Translations under genes and position numbers: made by a program
From: Paraburkholderia oxyphila NBRC 105797
GTDB lineage: Bacteria > Pseudomonadota > Gammaproteobacteria > Burkholderiales > Burkholderiaceae
Length of the DNA stretch: 64,000 nucleotides
Assembly (NCBI RefSeq): GCF_000685075.1
Contig: NZ_BAYD01000052.1
Coordinates: forward strand, 1-64,000
Reading direction: 5' to 3'
The notes under the pieces: model-generated
Databases searched by the model: none
What the model was told of the DNA's origin: nothing
What the model saw: only the letters and a program-made list of their open reading frames with translations
Shown: one piece after another, positions 52,682 to 62,345 of the stretch
Numbering within the stretch: the stretch's first letter is position 1
Layout of the letters: each line of letters begins with the position of its first letter

Positions 52682-52962
52682 GCCGGTCACATCCGTTTTT
52701 CCGAATAACTGAGCCTTGATTGACCGGGCACACCCAGGTGCGGGTCTCGCGGAATGGTCCTGCGCGAACACCTGGGTCGCCACACGACATAACAAGAAAA
52801 ACAGGCACTCAGTTTCTTCGCGAGACGAGTCATCTTGCCGGCGGCACCTGCCGGAAAACACCTTATGGTCGCCACGTTATCCACGTAGGCGTGCCTGCCC
52901 TTTACCCGAGACATAAGGGGATGTTCATGCAAACCAACAAGGCATTGACTGGAGGCGCAGCA

Positions 52963-54243
52963 ATGCGCGATGCCGAGTCAGCACTCATGCTGAAGGTCAA
53001 GCTTCGCATTATTCCGCTCATCATCATCTGCTATCTATTCGCATGGTTTGACCGGATCAACATCAGCTTCGCCAAGTTTCCGTTACAGAAGGAACTCGCT
53101 CTGAGCGACACCGCATACGGACTCGGCGCGGCGCTCTTTGTCGTCGGCTACGTCGCGTGCGAGGTTCCGAGTAATCTGTTCCTCTATCGCGTCGGACCCA
53201 GGAAGTGGATAGCGCGCATCCTGATTTCGTGGGGCATTGCGACAGCCTGCATGGTGTTCGTGAAGACCGAGTGGCAGTTCTACATCGCACGCTTCATTAT
53301 CGGAGCGATGGAGGCCGGCTTCGCACCTGGCGTTCTGTATTACCTCTCGACCTGGTTTCCCGCGAAGCACCGTGGCCGTGTAAGCGGGTTGCTCTTCCTC
53401 GCGCTCGCGTTTTCCGGGATTCTCGGCGCGCCGCTTTCCGGATTCATACTCGGGCATTTCGAGGGAGTTGGCGGGATGGCAGCGTGGCACTGGGTGTTCC
53501 TCATTGGAGGCCTCCCTTGCGTGCTGCTTGGGGTCATCGTGCTCTTGCGATTCGACGACAAGGTCGAAGACGCGAGCTGGCTGACGACAGAAGAGAAGAA
53601 GCTGTTACGGTCCCAGCTCGATTCAGATGCCAGGAAGGCAGAAAGCCACTCCTTCCTTGGTGCGCTGAAGTCGAAAGCCTTCCTGATTCTGGCGCTTGCG
53701 TACTTCCTGGTGCAGATTGCGTCCTATGGCATGAATTTCTGGATGCCCCAGCTCATACGGTCGTCCGGACTACGTGACGCAACAATGATAGGCTTGCTCA
53801 CCGCGTTGCCCTATCTGTTCGGCGGAATCGGCATGCTTGTAGTGGGAAAGCTGGGAGACCGCACCGGCAATCGTCGAATCGTGTTCGCGAGCTGCATTCT
53901 ACTGACGGCCGCGGGATTTTTGGGTGCCGGATTGTTCGCTCACGATACGTTCTTTCTCGTCATCTCGTTGATTGTGCTGGGCACGGGAATGCTGACGACC
54001 ATTCCCGCATTCTGGACGCTGCCGCCTAAAGTCGTGACAGGCGCAGGTGCTGCTGGAGGAATCGCCCTGATTAACTCAATTGGTCAACTCGGCGGGATTG
54101 TGAGCCCAGTCATGGTTGGCCGCATCAGCGATATGACAGGAAGCACCACACCTGCGCTCTATGCGATTGTCGCGCTGTGCGTTCTCTGTGCCGCTCTTGC
54201 TATCTGGGCTTTTCCCGCTCAACTTCGCGCAAAGGATGTCTGA
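52963..54243 (+). CDS. MFS permease, anion:cation symporter family
   Basis: The 426-aa protein has 12 membrane segments with ACS-family hallmarks IIICYLFAWFDRINISFAKF, FVVGYVACEVPSNLFLYRVG and MEAGFAPGVLYYLSTWFPAK. The start at 52963 is preceded by CTGGAGGCGCAGC; ATGs at 52921 and 52927 with an AAGGGG site are alternatives. It lies 281 bases after the reductase gene on the same strand and probably imports the substrate of that pair. It resembles the permease at 35.5 kb but is a separate branch. Confidence 0.88.
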   Translation: MRDAESALMLKVKLRIIPLIIICYLFAWFDRINISFAKFPLQKELALSDTAYGLGAALFVVGYVACEVPSNLFLYRVGPRKWIARILISWGIATACMVFVKTEWQFYIARFIIGAMEAGFAPGVLYYLSTWFPAKHRGRVSGLLFLALAFSGILGAPLSGFILGHFEGVGGMAAWHWVFLIGGLPCVLLGVIVLLRFDDKVEDASWLTTEEKKLLRSQLDSDARKAESHSFLGALKSKAFLILALAYFLVQIASYGMNFWMPQLIRSSGLRDATMIGLLTALPYLFGGIGMLVVGKLGDRTGNRRIVFASCILLTAAGFLGAGLFAHDTFFLVISLIVLGTGMLTTIPAFWTLPPKVVTGAGAAGGIALINSIGQLGGIVSPVMVGRISDMTGSTTPALYAIVALCVLCAALAIWAFPAQLRAKDV

Positions 54244-54317
54244 AGGCGAGAGCAAGTGTCAATCATTCGCGTCAACACGGCGAGTGGCAATGCAAACCGC
54301 GCTCTCCTGGTGTCCGG

Positions 54318-55211
54318 CTACGACTGGCTGCGCAAAGCATCCACAACGATGGAGAGTGCCTTTGAATACTCGCGGCGGCTTGCAAAGAAGATGTGCAGGC
54401 CCGGAAACGTGGGATACCAGTCGGGTAACACCCAGCGAAGGCGGCCAGCCGAGACGTGCTGCCCGGCAAGGTCCTCGGGGACGAATGCCAGGCCAGCACC
54501 ATCAATAGCGGCGTTCAGCATTTGGTACGCACCATTGAACGTGAACTGACCATCCACACGGACCTGCATGTTGCGTGAACCCTTCTTCAATTCCCACGCG
54601 TACACGCCGCCCAATGTCGGCAAACGTAGCTTGATGCAGTTGTGATTCAGCAAGTCCTTCGGGTGCTTTGGAGCAGGGTGCTTCGCAAGATACTTTGGCG
54701 ACCCCACGATTGCCAGGCGCGCGTCCTGGCCTATCCGGACTGCAATCATGTCCTTGGCCACCTGGTCGCCCCACCGCACCCCGATGTCGAAGCGGTCGGC
54801 CACGATGTCCGTGAGGCCGTAGTCGACCACGAATTCCACCTTGATATCCGGATACGCCGGAAGGACTTTCGATAGCCTTGGCCATAGGACCGTGTCTATT
54901 GCGTAATCAGTGGCCGTAATCCGGATGGTGCCCGTGGGGTTGTCGCGCGTCTCAACCACGGCGGCGAGCTCACTTTCAATTTCTTCGAAGCGAGGAGCGA
55001 CTGTTTGCAGCAGACGCTCGCCGGCGGCAGTCGGCGCCACGCTCCGGGTGGTACGGTTGAGGAGCTTGACCCCCATACGCGCTTCCAATGCACGCATCGC
55101 GTGACTGAGCGCGCTTTGGGACATGCCTAGCCTGGCCGCGGCGCGCGTGAAGCTTCCTTCCTGCGCCACCGCAATAAAGGCCAGGAGGTCGGTGACGTTC
55201 TCGCGTAGCAT
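54318..55211 (-). CDS. LysR-family regulator
   Basis: The 297-aa protein starts MLRENVTDLLAFIAVAQEGS with the helix-turn-helix FTRAAARLGMSQSALSHAMRALEARMG, followed by LLNRTTRSVAPTAAGERLL. This pattern is characteristic of the large DsdC/PgrR-like LysR branch that often regulates an adjacent oxidoreductase. It is divergent from the carboxymuconolactone decarboxylase gene with 108 bases between starts and convergent with the MFS gene. Confidence 0.92.
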   Translation of the reverse strand: MLRENVTDLLAFIAVAQEGSFTRAAARLGMSQSALSHAMRALEARMGVKLLNRTTRSVAPTAAGERLLQTVAPRFEEIESELAAVVETRDNPTGTIRITATDYAIDTVLWPRLSKVLPAYPDIKVEFVVDYGLTDIVADRFDIGVRWGDQVAKDMIAVRIGQDARLAIVGSPKYLAKHPAPKHPKDLLNHNCIKLRLPTLGGVYAWELKKGSRNMQVRVDGQFTFNGAYQMLNAAIDGAGLAFVPEDLAGQHVSAGRLRWVLPDWYPTFPGLHIFFASRREYSKALSIVVDALRSQS

Positions 55212-55319
55212 TTATGCACCTCATTCATAGGTCCTTGCCAATTCTACAGGCTAGCCAGTCGTGGCGCAGGCAGACAGAATGTTCCGTATCGCAAACCTTC
55301 GATTTCTATCGGGAGCATT

Positions 55320-55646
55320 ATGTCCGGCAAACCTACCGCCGCGCGCCAGTCGTTCGGTGCAATTGCGCCAAAACTTGCTGAAATCAGTGACGAAGTTCTC
55401 TTCGGCGATGTCTGGGAGCGCCCGCAACTGTCGAAACGAGACCGAAGCCTCGTGACCTGTGCGGCGCTTATCGCGCTAGGCAAGACGGAACAGATGAATT
55501 ACCACGTGCCATTGGCAATCAGGAATGGCGTTACTCAAGACGAACTCGTCGAGATGACGACGCATCTTGCTTTTTACGCTGGATGGCCAAGCGCCATGTC
55601 GGCGGTGACGAAGCTCAAAGAGCTTTTCGCCGTCTCCAATGAATGA
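55320..55646 (+). CDS. Carboxymuconolactone decarboxylase family protein
   Basis: The 108-aa all-helical protein contains VLFGDVWERPQLSKRDRSLV, TCAALIALGKTEQMNYHVPL, AIRNGVTQDELVEMTTHLAF and YAGWPSAMSAV, the conserved regions of the CMD/AhpD-like fold. The CxxC of peroxidase-type AhpD is absent, so it is closer to the decarboxylase or lactone-processing group. It diverges from a LysR gene that is the probable regulator. The substrate is unknown. Confidence 0.88.
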   Translation: MSGKPTAARQSFGAIAPKLAEISDEVLFGDVWERPQLSKRDRSLVTCAALIALGKTEQMNYHVPLAIRNGVTQDELVEMTTHLAFYAGWPSAMSAVTKLKELFAVSNE

Positions 55647-55837
55647 AAGAGGAACGCATGCTTCTGAAGAAACCTGGCTCGCAGCCCGGGACTGCACATC
55701 TGTGATGTACGGCCGTTCATCGAGACGGTTCGAACGCAGCAGGTCGTGACATGAAATGGCGATGCGCTGTTGCGCCTTGCGGACGTCCGCGGGCTCCACT
55801 GCCGAAGACCCGCGGATAAAGCATACTCACGATACCT

Positions 55838-56821
55838 TTAGTTGTCGACGCGCCGCTGAAGATGGGCAGGGTAACGGTCGCCCACGACCTTGATTGCGGC
55901 AAGCGCTGCCTCAATGGAGGCCAGTTCGTCGGTTGTCAGCGAAATCGCGTCGGCGCCGATGTTCTCTTCGAGTCGCGCAATTTTGGTCGTGCCTGGTATC
56001 GGCACAATCCACGGCTTTTGCGCAAGCAGCCAGGCGATGGCGATTTGCGCTCGCGTTGCGCCTTTGTCGTTCGCAATGGTGCCAAGGACCTCGACAAGCT
56101 CCGCGTTGGCCCTGCGGTTTTCTTCCGAGAAGCGCGGTACGACGTTACGGAAATCGCTCTTGTCGAAGGTCGTGTTCTCGTTGATTGCGCCGGTAAGGAA
56201 GCCCTTGCCGAGCGGGCTAAATGGCACGAAGCCAATGCCAAGCTCCTCGAGCGTTGCGAATACCTTGTGCTCGGGTTCACGCCACCAGAGCGAGTATTCG
56301 CTTTGCAGTGCGGCAACAGGCTGGACTGCGTGCGCGCGCCGAATCGTCTGCGCACCGGCTTCCGACATGCCGAAGTGCTTGACCTTGCCTTGCGCAATGA
56401 GGTCCTTCACCGTGCCGGCAACCTCTTCAATCGGCACGTTCGGGTCGACGCGATGCTGGTAGAGCAGGTCGATGCGGTCCGTTTTCAGGCGCTTGAGCGC
56501 CGCTTCGGTGACAGCACGGATGCGCTCGGGGCGGCTGTCCAGGCCGGCCATGGCTTCACCGTCCTTGAAGCCGAACTTGGTTGCGATGACGACCTGGTCG
56601 CGGAACGGCGCCACCGCTTCGCCGACGAGTTCTTCGTTCACGAATGGACCATACGCTTCGGCTGTGTCGAAGAACGTGACACCCCGTTCGAATGCCTTGC
56701 GGATGAGTTCGATGCCTGCGGACTTCTCCGTTGCCGGCCCGTAGCCGAAGCTCAGGCCCATGCAGCCGAGTCCAATCGCCGAGACTTCCAGACCACTGTT
56801 GCCGAGTTGACGTGTTTTCAT
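55838..56821 (-). CDS. Aldo/keto reductase
   Basis: The 327-aa protein has the AKR catalytic set Asp52 and Tyr57 (FFDTAEAYGPF), Lys82 (ATKFGF) and His123 (YQHRVD). VGEAVAPFRDQVVIATKFGF and the terminal IPIPGTTKIARLEENIGA (cofactor-binding) are typical of the AKR11/13 group that reduces aldehydes or ketones with NADPH. It is divergent from a LysR gene 150 bases away, which probably regulates it. Confidence 0.93.
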   Translation of the reverse strand: MKTRQLGNSGLEVSAIGLGCMGLSFGYGPATEKSAGIELIRKAFERGVTFFDTAEAYGPFVNEELVGEAVAPFRDQVVIATKFGFKDGEAMAGLDSRPERIRAVTEAALKRLKTDRIDLLYQHRVDPNVPIEEVAGTVKDLIAQGKVKHFGMSEAGAQTIRRAHAVQPVAALQSEYSLWWREPEHKVFATLEELGIGFVPFSPLGKGFLTGAINENTTFDKSDFRNVVPRFSEENRRANAELVEVLGTIANDKGATRAQIAIAWLLAQKPWIVPIPGTTKIARLEENIGADAISLTTDELASIEAALAAIKVVGDRYPAHLQRRVDN

Positions 56822-56971
56822 GCGCTTCTCCTGTGAAGTGTCCGGCGGGAGCGTGCTGTCTTCATCGCTAGAGAAGTTCTTCTGCCGGCCTGAACGAGAT
56901 GTAGTGTATTTTTCGGAGGCTGGCTCAACAATAGGCCTACAATTGCATGAACCTGTGAGCAGAATTCATCA

Positions 56972-57949
56972 ATGCGCAAAGCTGGCCTTTCCGAACTCAA
57001 TGCATTTGTCGCCATCGCCGAGCACGGCAGCTTTTCAGCGGCAGCCCGCGTTCTGGGACTCTCGCCGTCCGCTCTGAGTCATACCATGCGCGCGATGGAG
57101 GCCCGCCTCGATTTGCGGCTCTTCAATCGGACGACGCGCTCGGTCGCGTTGACAGAGGCGGGTGAACGCCTGCTCAAGCGTGTGGCTCCCGCGCTGGCCG
57201 AACTCGAGGGCGCCGTCGACGAGGTATCGACGGCTGGCAACAGGCCCTCGGGCACCGTACGAATCAGTGCGTCGGAGGCCTCTGCGAGGCAACTCGTCAG
57301 AAATGTGCTGCCGGATTTTTTTGCGACCTATCCGGAGATTCATGTCGAGTTCGTGGTGGACACACGCCTCGTCGATATTGTGGCGGAAGGGTTCGATGCC
57401 GGCATACGCGTGCTCGAGGATGTGCCGCGCGACATGATTGCCGTGCGCTTCGGCAAGGACATGCGTTTCGTTGCAGTGGCATCGCCGGATTACCTGGCGC
57501 GCCACGGCGTGCCGAAACAACCGCACGACTTGATGAAGCATCGTTGCATCCGCTTCCGCTTCGACAGCGGTACGTTGTATCGCTGGGACCTGACTCAGCG
57601 CGGAAAGACAGCCAGCATCGACGTCGATGGGCCGATGACGCTCGGCAATCTGAACCTGATGATTGAATCTGCCCTGGTGGGAATCGGCGTAGCCTGGGTG
57701 CCGGAAGAGCAGGTCGAAGACCACGTCGCGGCTGGCCGGCTCGTCAAAGTGTTGCCTGAATGGGGGCCGGTTTTTCCAGGGCTTTGCCTCTACTACCCGG
57801 CGAATCGTCACCAACCCGTTGCTCTGAAGCTCTTCGCAGACGCAGTCCGTGTCTGGGCTGAACGTGAGGGTGCACTATCGGCAAAGAGCAAGGTGACGAC
57901 GCGCCAGACGATGGTCGCGAAATCGCACAGGCGGAAAACACCGACCTGA
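56972..57949 (+). CDS. LysR-family regulator of aldo/keto reductase
   Basis: The 325-aa protein starts MRKAGLSELNAFVAIAEHGS, with the HTH FSAAARVLGLSPSALSHTMRAMEARLDL and LFNRTTRSVALTEAGERLL. It is similar in type to the regulator at 54.3-55.2 kb. The C-terminal tail beyond about residue 300 is Lys/Arg-rich (TTRQTMVAKSHRRKTPT). It diverges from the aldo/keto reductase gene and ends 49 bases before ligD. Confidence 0.92.
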   Translation: MRKAGLSELNAFVAIAEHGSFSAAARVLGLSPSALSHTMRAMEARLDLRLFNRTTRSVALTEAGERLLKRVAPALAELEGAVDEVSTAGNRPSGTVRISASEASARQLVRNVLPDFFATYPEIHVEFVVDTRLVDIVAEGFDAGIRVLEDVPRDMIAVRFGKDMRFVAVASPDYLARHGVPKQPHDLMKHRCIRFRFDSGTLYRWDLTQRGKTASIDVDGPMTLGNLNLMIESALVGIGVAWVPEEQVEDHVAAGRLVKVLPEWGPVFPGLCLYYPANRHQPVALKLFADAVRVWAEREGALSAKSKVTTRQTMVAKSHRRKTPT

Positions 57950-57998
57950 AACTTCATGGGCGACGCAGCAGGTTCAAATCACGTCCTAGACTAATGTC

Positions 57999-60509
57999 AT
58001 GGCTCCAGCCCGCGCCGCGACATCTCCACCCCTTTCCCACTATCGAAAGAAGCGGGACTTTCTAGTCACGCCCGAACCGGCGCCATCTGCTTCGCGCCCT
58101 TCCGCTGACGACCAGAATTTGAGCTTTGTCGTGCAGAAGCATTGGGCCGGCCGGCTCCACTATGACTTTCGGCTCGAACTCAATGGGGTGCTTCTGTCCT
58201 GGGCCGTACCGAAGGGGCCCTGTTACGACCCGAAGGAAAAGAGGATAGCCATCCATGTGGAGGACCATCCCGTCGAGTACTCGAGCTTCGAGGGCAAAAT
58301 TCCGCCGGGTCAATACGGCGCCGGCACCGTGCTCGTCTGGGACCGGGGAACGTGGGAGCCGGTCGGTGACCCGCAAGAAGGTTTGAAGGCCGGCAAGCTT
58401 GTATTCCGGCTTCACGGTGACAAGCTCGCCGGTTTATGGGAGCTGGTTCGCATAGCAAAACCGGAAGACAAGCAAGACGCGTGGATGCTCTTCAAGAAGC
58501 GCGACGAGTGGGCGCAGCCACTGGCCGAATACGATGTCATCAAGGCGCTTCCCGACAGCGTAGTGACCCGCCCGCTCGGGCTCGTGGAGGAGCGCGAACC
58601 CAAAACGCCCCGGCGCGAGCGCAGTGACGACACCGAAATTGACCTGTCCGCGGCCGTGTCGGCTCCACTCCCCGTAAAGCTCGAACCGCAACTCGCGACG
58701 CTGGCGACTTCACTCCCGACAAGCGGCGACTGGATAGCCGAGGCCAAGCTCGATGGGTATCGCCTGCTTGCCCGTGTCGACAAGGGACGAGCGCGGCTCA
58801 TGACGAGAGGCGGGCAGGACTGGACAAAGAATTTCAAGGGTCTCGCCGCGGAGGTCGAAAGGCTTCCGGTTGAGAACGCCTGGCTGGACGGTGAAATCGC
58901 CGTGCTGAAAGATGGCTTGCCGAATTTCGCTGCACTGCAGGATGCGATCGACGGGGTGGCGAATCAGGACATCGTCTATTTCCTCTTTGACCTGCCGTAC
59001 CTCGACGGCAAGGACCTCCGGCGGGTGCCGTTGTGGGCGCGGCGTGCGCGGCTTGCGCAGCTGCTCGAAAACGCGGGCGACAGGATTCGCTTCAGTCAGG
59101 ACTTTGCAGCGCCGCCGGCCCAGGTATTCGAAGCCGCCGCGGGTTTGGGCCTTGAAGGCCTCATGCTCAAGCGCCGCGACGCGCCCTATGAATCGGGCAG
59201 GACACAGACGTGGTTAAAGGCGAAATGCCGGTTGCGGCAGGAATTCGTCATTTGCGGCTTCACCGCTCGGGCAGACAAGGACGGCGAAATTGGCAGCTTG
59301 CTGCTCGGATACTACGCGGGCGACAAACTTCACGACGCCGGCAGCGTGGGGACTGGCTGGGACGCACGTGTGGCCCGGGACCTGTGGGCGCGCCTCGCTC
59401 TGTTAGAAGTCGATGCGGAACCATTTGATGTCCCTGTCGCGAGGCAACGCCGGTGGTCACGGCGCGCGGCCGGTAAAGAACGCTGGGTTCGCCCCGAGCT
59501 TGTCGCGGAAGTCGAGTTCGCGGATTGGACCGCGGATGGCCTGATCCGACAAGCGTCGTTCAAGGGACTGCGCACCGATAAACCCGCGAGCCGTGTCGTC
59601 CGGGAAGGGGGGAAGACGCAGGTGCCGAGCGTTCAGCCGCGGCTGAAAATCACCCACCCGGAGCGCGTCGTAGACCCTTCGACTGGCATCACGAAGGCCG
59701 ACCTTGTGCGCTACTACGCGAGTGTCGCGGAGTGGATGCTGCCCCACCTGAAGACCCGGCCACTCGCAATGGTCCGTGTGCCCGAGGGCCTCGCGGGCGA
59801 GCTCTTTTTCCAGAAGCATGCCGACAGGACGGGCATGCCGGGTCTAACGGCCCACGACCGGGCGCTTTGGCCGAGGCACCCGCCATTGCTAACCGTCGAT
59901 ACCACCGATGCACTGCTGTCGGCAGCACAAATGAATGTCGTCGAGTTCCACACATGGAATTCGACGGTTCGAAAACTCGATAAGCCAGACCGGGTCATCT
60001 TCGACCTGGACCCCGGCGAGGGCGTGAAATGGGGGCACGTTCAGGAGGCCGCGCTTCTCGTACAAACGCTGTTATCGGAACTGGGCCTGGACGCCTGGTT
60101 GAAGACGAGTGGCGGGAAAGGTTTGCACGTCGTCGTGCCGCTGACGCCACGTCTTGACTACGCATCGGTCAAGGCATTTTCGCAGGCATTCGTCCGGCAT
60201 CTCGCGAAGACGATTCCGGAACGCTTTTCAGCGACCTCCGGGGCTGCGAACCGCGTTGGCAAGGTCTACGTTGATTATCTGCGCAACGGCATGGGGCAGA
60301 CGACTGCAGCGGCATTTTCCGCGCGGGCGCGGCCAGGGTTGGGGGTGTCGATGCCGGTCTCCTGGGACCAACTGACCGAGCTGAAAAGTGGCGCGCAGTG
60401 GACGGTGCAGACGGCGCGCGAGTACCTCAGTTTTCAGACGCAGGACCCGTGGGCGGCGTATTGGTCGGCGGCCCAGTCGTTGGCTTCAGTGATAAAGCGC
60501 CTAAAATGA
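57999..60509 (+). CDS. ligD: Multifunctional DNA ligase D (NHEJ)
   Basis: The 836-aa protein joins DNA breaks with Ku. Domain order is phosphoesterase (about 20-185; HWAGRLHYDFRLELNGVLLS), ATP-dependent ligase (about 225-530; EAKLDGYRL with the AMP-accepting Lys250, and WLDGEIAVL), and polymerase/primase (about 545-836; RVIFDLDPGEGVKW with the metal Asp pair near 665-672, KTSGGKGLHVVVPL). This PE-Lig-Pol order is that of Pseudomonas and Burkholderia. It is followed by ku after 76 bases. The start ATG at 57999 lacks a strong ribosome site. Confidence 0.96.
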   Translation: MAPARAATSPPLSHYRKKRDFLVTPEPAPSASRPSADDQNLSFVVQKHWAGRLHYDFRLELNGVLLSWAVPKGPCYDPKEKRIAIHVEDHPVEYSSFEGKIPPGQYGAGTVLVWDRGTWEPVGDPQEGLKAGKLVFRLHGDKLAGLWELVRIAKPEDKQDAWMLFKKRDEWAQPLAEYDVIKALPDSVVTRPLGLVEEREPKTPRRERSDDTEIDLSAAVSAPLPVKLEPQLATLATSLPTSGDWIAEAKLDGYRLLARVDKGRARLMTRGGQDWTKNFKGLAAEVERLPVENAWLDGEIAVLKDGLPNFAALQDAIDGVANQDIVYFLFDLPYLDGKDLRRVPLWARRARLAQLLENAGDRIRFSQDFAAPPAQVFEAAAGLGLEGLMLKRRDAPYESGRTQTWLKAKCRLRQEFVICGFTARADKDGEIGSLLLGYYAGDKLHDAGSVGTGWDARVARDLWARLALLEVDAEPFDVPVARQRRWSRRAAGKERWVRPELVAEVEFADWTADGLIRQASFKGLRTDKPASRVVREGGKTQVPSVQPRLKITHPERVVDPSTGITKADLVRYYASVAEWMLPHLKTRPLAMVRVPEGLAGELFFQKHADRTGMPGLTAHDRALWPRHPPLLTVDTTDALLSAAQMNVVEFHTWNSTVRKLDKPDRVIFDLDPGEGVKWGHVQEAALLVQTLLSELGLDAWLKTSGGKGLHVVVPLTPRLDYASVKAFSQAFVRHLAKTIPERFSATSGAANRVGKVYVDYLRNGMGQTTAAAFSARARPGLGVSMPVSWDQLTELKSGAQWTVQTAREYLSFQTQDPWAAYWSAAQSLASVIKRLK

Positions 60510-60585
60510 AAACTCCGCTGGTCGGCGGCGGCACGTGCTTTATGCGAGCGACGTGCTGACCGCGCACATCCGCGAGGAGAAGTCC

Positions 60586-61509
60586 ATGGCTGCCCGCTCA
60601 ATCGCCTCCTTGTCGCTCTCTTTCGGGCTCGTTTCGATTCCTGTGAAGCTTTACACGGCGACCGAAAGCGCGTCTGACGTCAGGTTCCACATGCTCGCGC
60701 CCGACGGCTCGCGCGTGAAGCAGCAGTACGTTTCGGAAAAGACGGGTGCGGTTGTGGAACGCTCGAGCATGAACCGCGGCTATGAGTTTGAGAAAGACAA
60801 GTTCGTGGTTTTTACTGGCGACGAACTCAAAGCCCTGGAGGAGGGCGGGAGCCATGTGGTTGAAATACTGGCCTTCATCCCGGAGAAGGCAGTCGACCCG
60901 GTTTACTACGACAAAGCGTATTACATCGCGCCCGACAAGCGCGGTGGCAAGCCTTATAGTTTGCTGCAGCAGGCACTGGCCCAAAGCGGCCGCTGCGCGC
61001 TGGCCAAATGGGCATCCAAAGGAAAGACTCGAATCGTTCAGGTGCGACCTGAAGAAGACGGGCTCGTTTTCCAGCAGCTGCTCTATGCAGACGAGGTCCG
61101 CTCGCTGCAAGAGTTGAATATCGAACACGTTCAGGTGTCCGATAGCGAGATGAAACTCGCACTTCAGATTATCGAACAGGGCGCTGAAGACAATTACGAC
61201 CCGGCCGCGTACGAGGACGAAGAGAAGAAGCGGATCCTCGCTGCCATCGACGAGAAGATTGAAGGCAAGCAGGTCGTGACTCACGAGCCTGCGGAAGCAA
61301 CGGCGGGCGGTGGGCAGGTCATTGATTTGATGGAAGCCTTGCGCGCCAGTCTGAAGGGAGGCGCAAAGGCGAAGCCTGCGTCAGCGCCGAAGCGAAAGAG
61401 CGCGGAACCCGTCACGGAGATTCCGGTGGCGCCAAAGACGCGCAAGCCGGCGACGCGCGCAACCAAAACGCCCACTGAAGCGCCCGCAAAGGTCCGGGCC
61501 CACAAGTGA
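60586..61509 (+). CDS. ku: Ku homodimeric DNA-end binding protein
   Basis: The 307-aa protein starts MAARSIASLSLSFGLVSIPV and contains the Ku core (KQQYVSEKTGAVVERSSMNR, GYEFEKDKFVVFTGDELKAL and VEILAFIPEKAVDPVYYDKA). It threads onto DNA ends and recruits LigD. The last 50 residues are a Lys/Ala/Pro-rich tail (KAKPASAPKRKSAEPV onward), a known feature of many bacterial Ku proteins that modulates DNA sliding. The ATG at 60586 follows GAGGAGAAGTCC. Its stop overlaps the next gene by four bases. Confidence 0.96.
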   Translation: MAARSIASLSLSFGLVSIPVKLYTATESASDVRFHMLAPDGSRVKQQYVSEKTGAVVERSSMNRGYEFEKDKFVVFTGDELKALEEGGSHVVEILAFIPEKAVDPVYYDKAYYIAPDKRGGKPYSLLQQALAQSGRCALAKWASKGKTRIVQVRPEEDGLVFQQLLYADEVRSLQELNIEHVQVSDSEMKLALQIIEQGAEDNYDPAAYEDEEKKRILAAIDEKIEGKQVVTHEPAEATAGGGQVIDLMEALRASLKGGAKAKPASAPKRKSAEPVTEIPVAPKTRKPATRATKTPTEAPAKVRAHK

Positions 61510-62345
61510 CATCACAAGGCGCGGCGCGCGAGATTTCGATGCGCGAGTTGCAAGCCATGCTGGGGGTCTCCCGCAGCGTGGTTTCTGGTCTGGTCGCTGC
61601 GGGATTCGTGAGGCCGTCGCGCGGACCGCGGAACGCATACCGATTCACGTTTCAGGACGTCGTGCTACTGCGTACGGCGTTGCAGTTGCGCGATGCCCAT
61701 ATACCGCCGCGCAAAATCCTCAAGGCGCTCTCGCGCCTGAGAGAGGAGTTGCCCGATGAGTTGCCGCTTACCGGTATACGCGTGTCGGCGGTCGGCAATG
61801 ATGTGGCGGTGCGAACGGGTCCTGCGCAATGGGACGCGGTGACGGGCCAGTTGTTACTGGATTTCGAAGTCACCGAAATCAAGGGCGATGTCGTGTTTCT
61901 CGACTCCACGCCCGCGCAGAACAACCTGGCGCACCAGGCGCACGAGTGGTACGACCTGGGCGAGCAGCTCAGGACATCCGACGTGAGTGGCGCGGAACGG
62001 GCATACAGGAAGGCCATAGAGATGTCACCGCAGCCCTTCTATGCCGCCTACGTGGACCTCGGCGCGTTGCTGTGCGAGCTTGAGGCGCGGTGCGCCGATG
62101 CACTGCACGTGTTCGACGAGGCTCTCGAGCACTTTCCTGAGGATGCCGTCATTCACTTCAACCGGGCCATCGCGTTTGAAGAACTCGGCCAATTCAACGA
62201 AGCTGAGACGAGCTATAGACGCTGCCTGGACCTTGACCCTTCGTACGCCGATGCCCACCACAATCTGGCCATCCTGCTTGAGAAGCGGGGCGACTCACAG
62301 GGTCTGGTGCGTCATCTGAATGCTTATCGCAGACTGACCACCTGA
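61506..62345 (+). CDS. MerR-type HTH and TPR protein, coupled to ku
   Basis: The 279-aa protein starts with GTG overlapping the ku stop (GTGA). Residues 1-80 form a MerR-like helix-turn-helix (SMRELQAMLGVSRSVVSGLV, ending IPPRKILKALSRLREEL). Residues 140-279 hold at least three tetratricopeptide-like repeats, such as AERAYRKAIEMSPQPFYAAY, ALHVFDEALEHFPEDAVIHF and AETSYRRCLDLDPSYADAHH. The overlap with ku points to a joint role in break repair or in control of the ligD-ku operon; no activity is established for this family as far as I know. Confidence 0.83.
   Translation: MTSQGAAREISMRELQAMLGVSRSVVSGLVAAGFVRPSRGPRNAYRFTFQDVVLLRTALQLRDAHIPPRKILKALSRLREELPDELPLTGIRVSAVGNDVAVRTGPAQWDAVTGQLLLDFEVTEIKGDVVFLDSTPAQNNLAHQAHEWYDLGEQLRTSDVSGAERAYRKAIEMSPQPFYAAYVDLGALLCELEARCADALHVFDEALEHFPEDAVIHFNRAIAFEELGQFNEAETSYRRCLDLDPSYADAHHNLAILLEKRGDSQGLVRHLNAYRRLTT

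Noticed and set aside
51368..52861. A 497-codon minus frame opposite the LeuB-like and PanE-like genes
   Set aside because: Antisense to two well-supported enzymes, with no recognisable domain.
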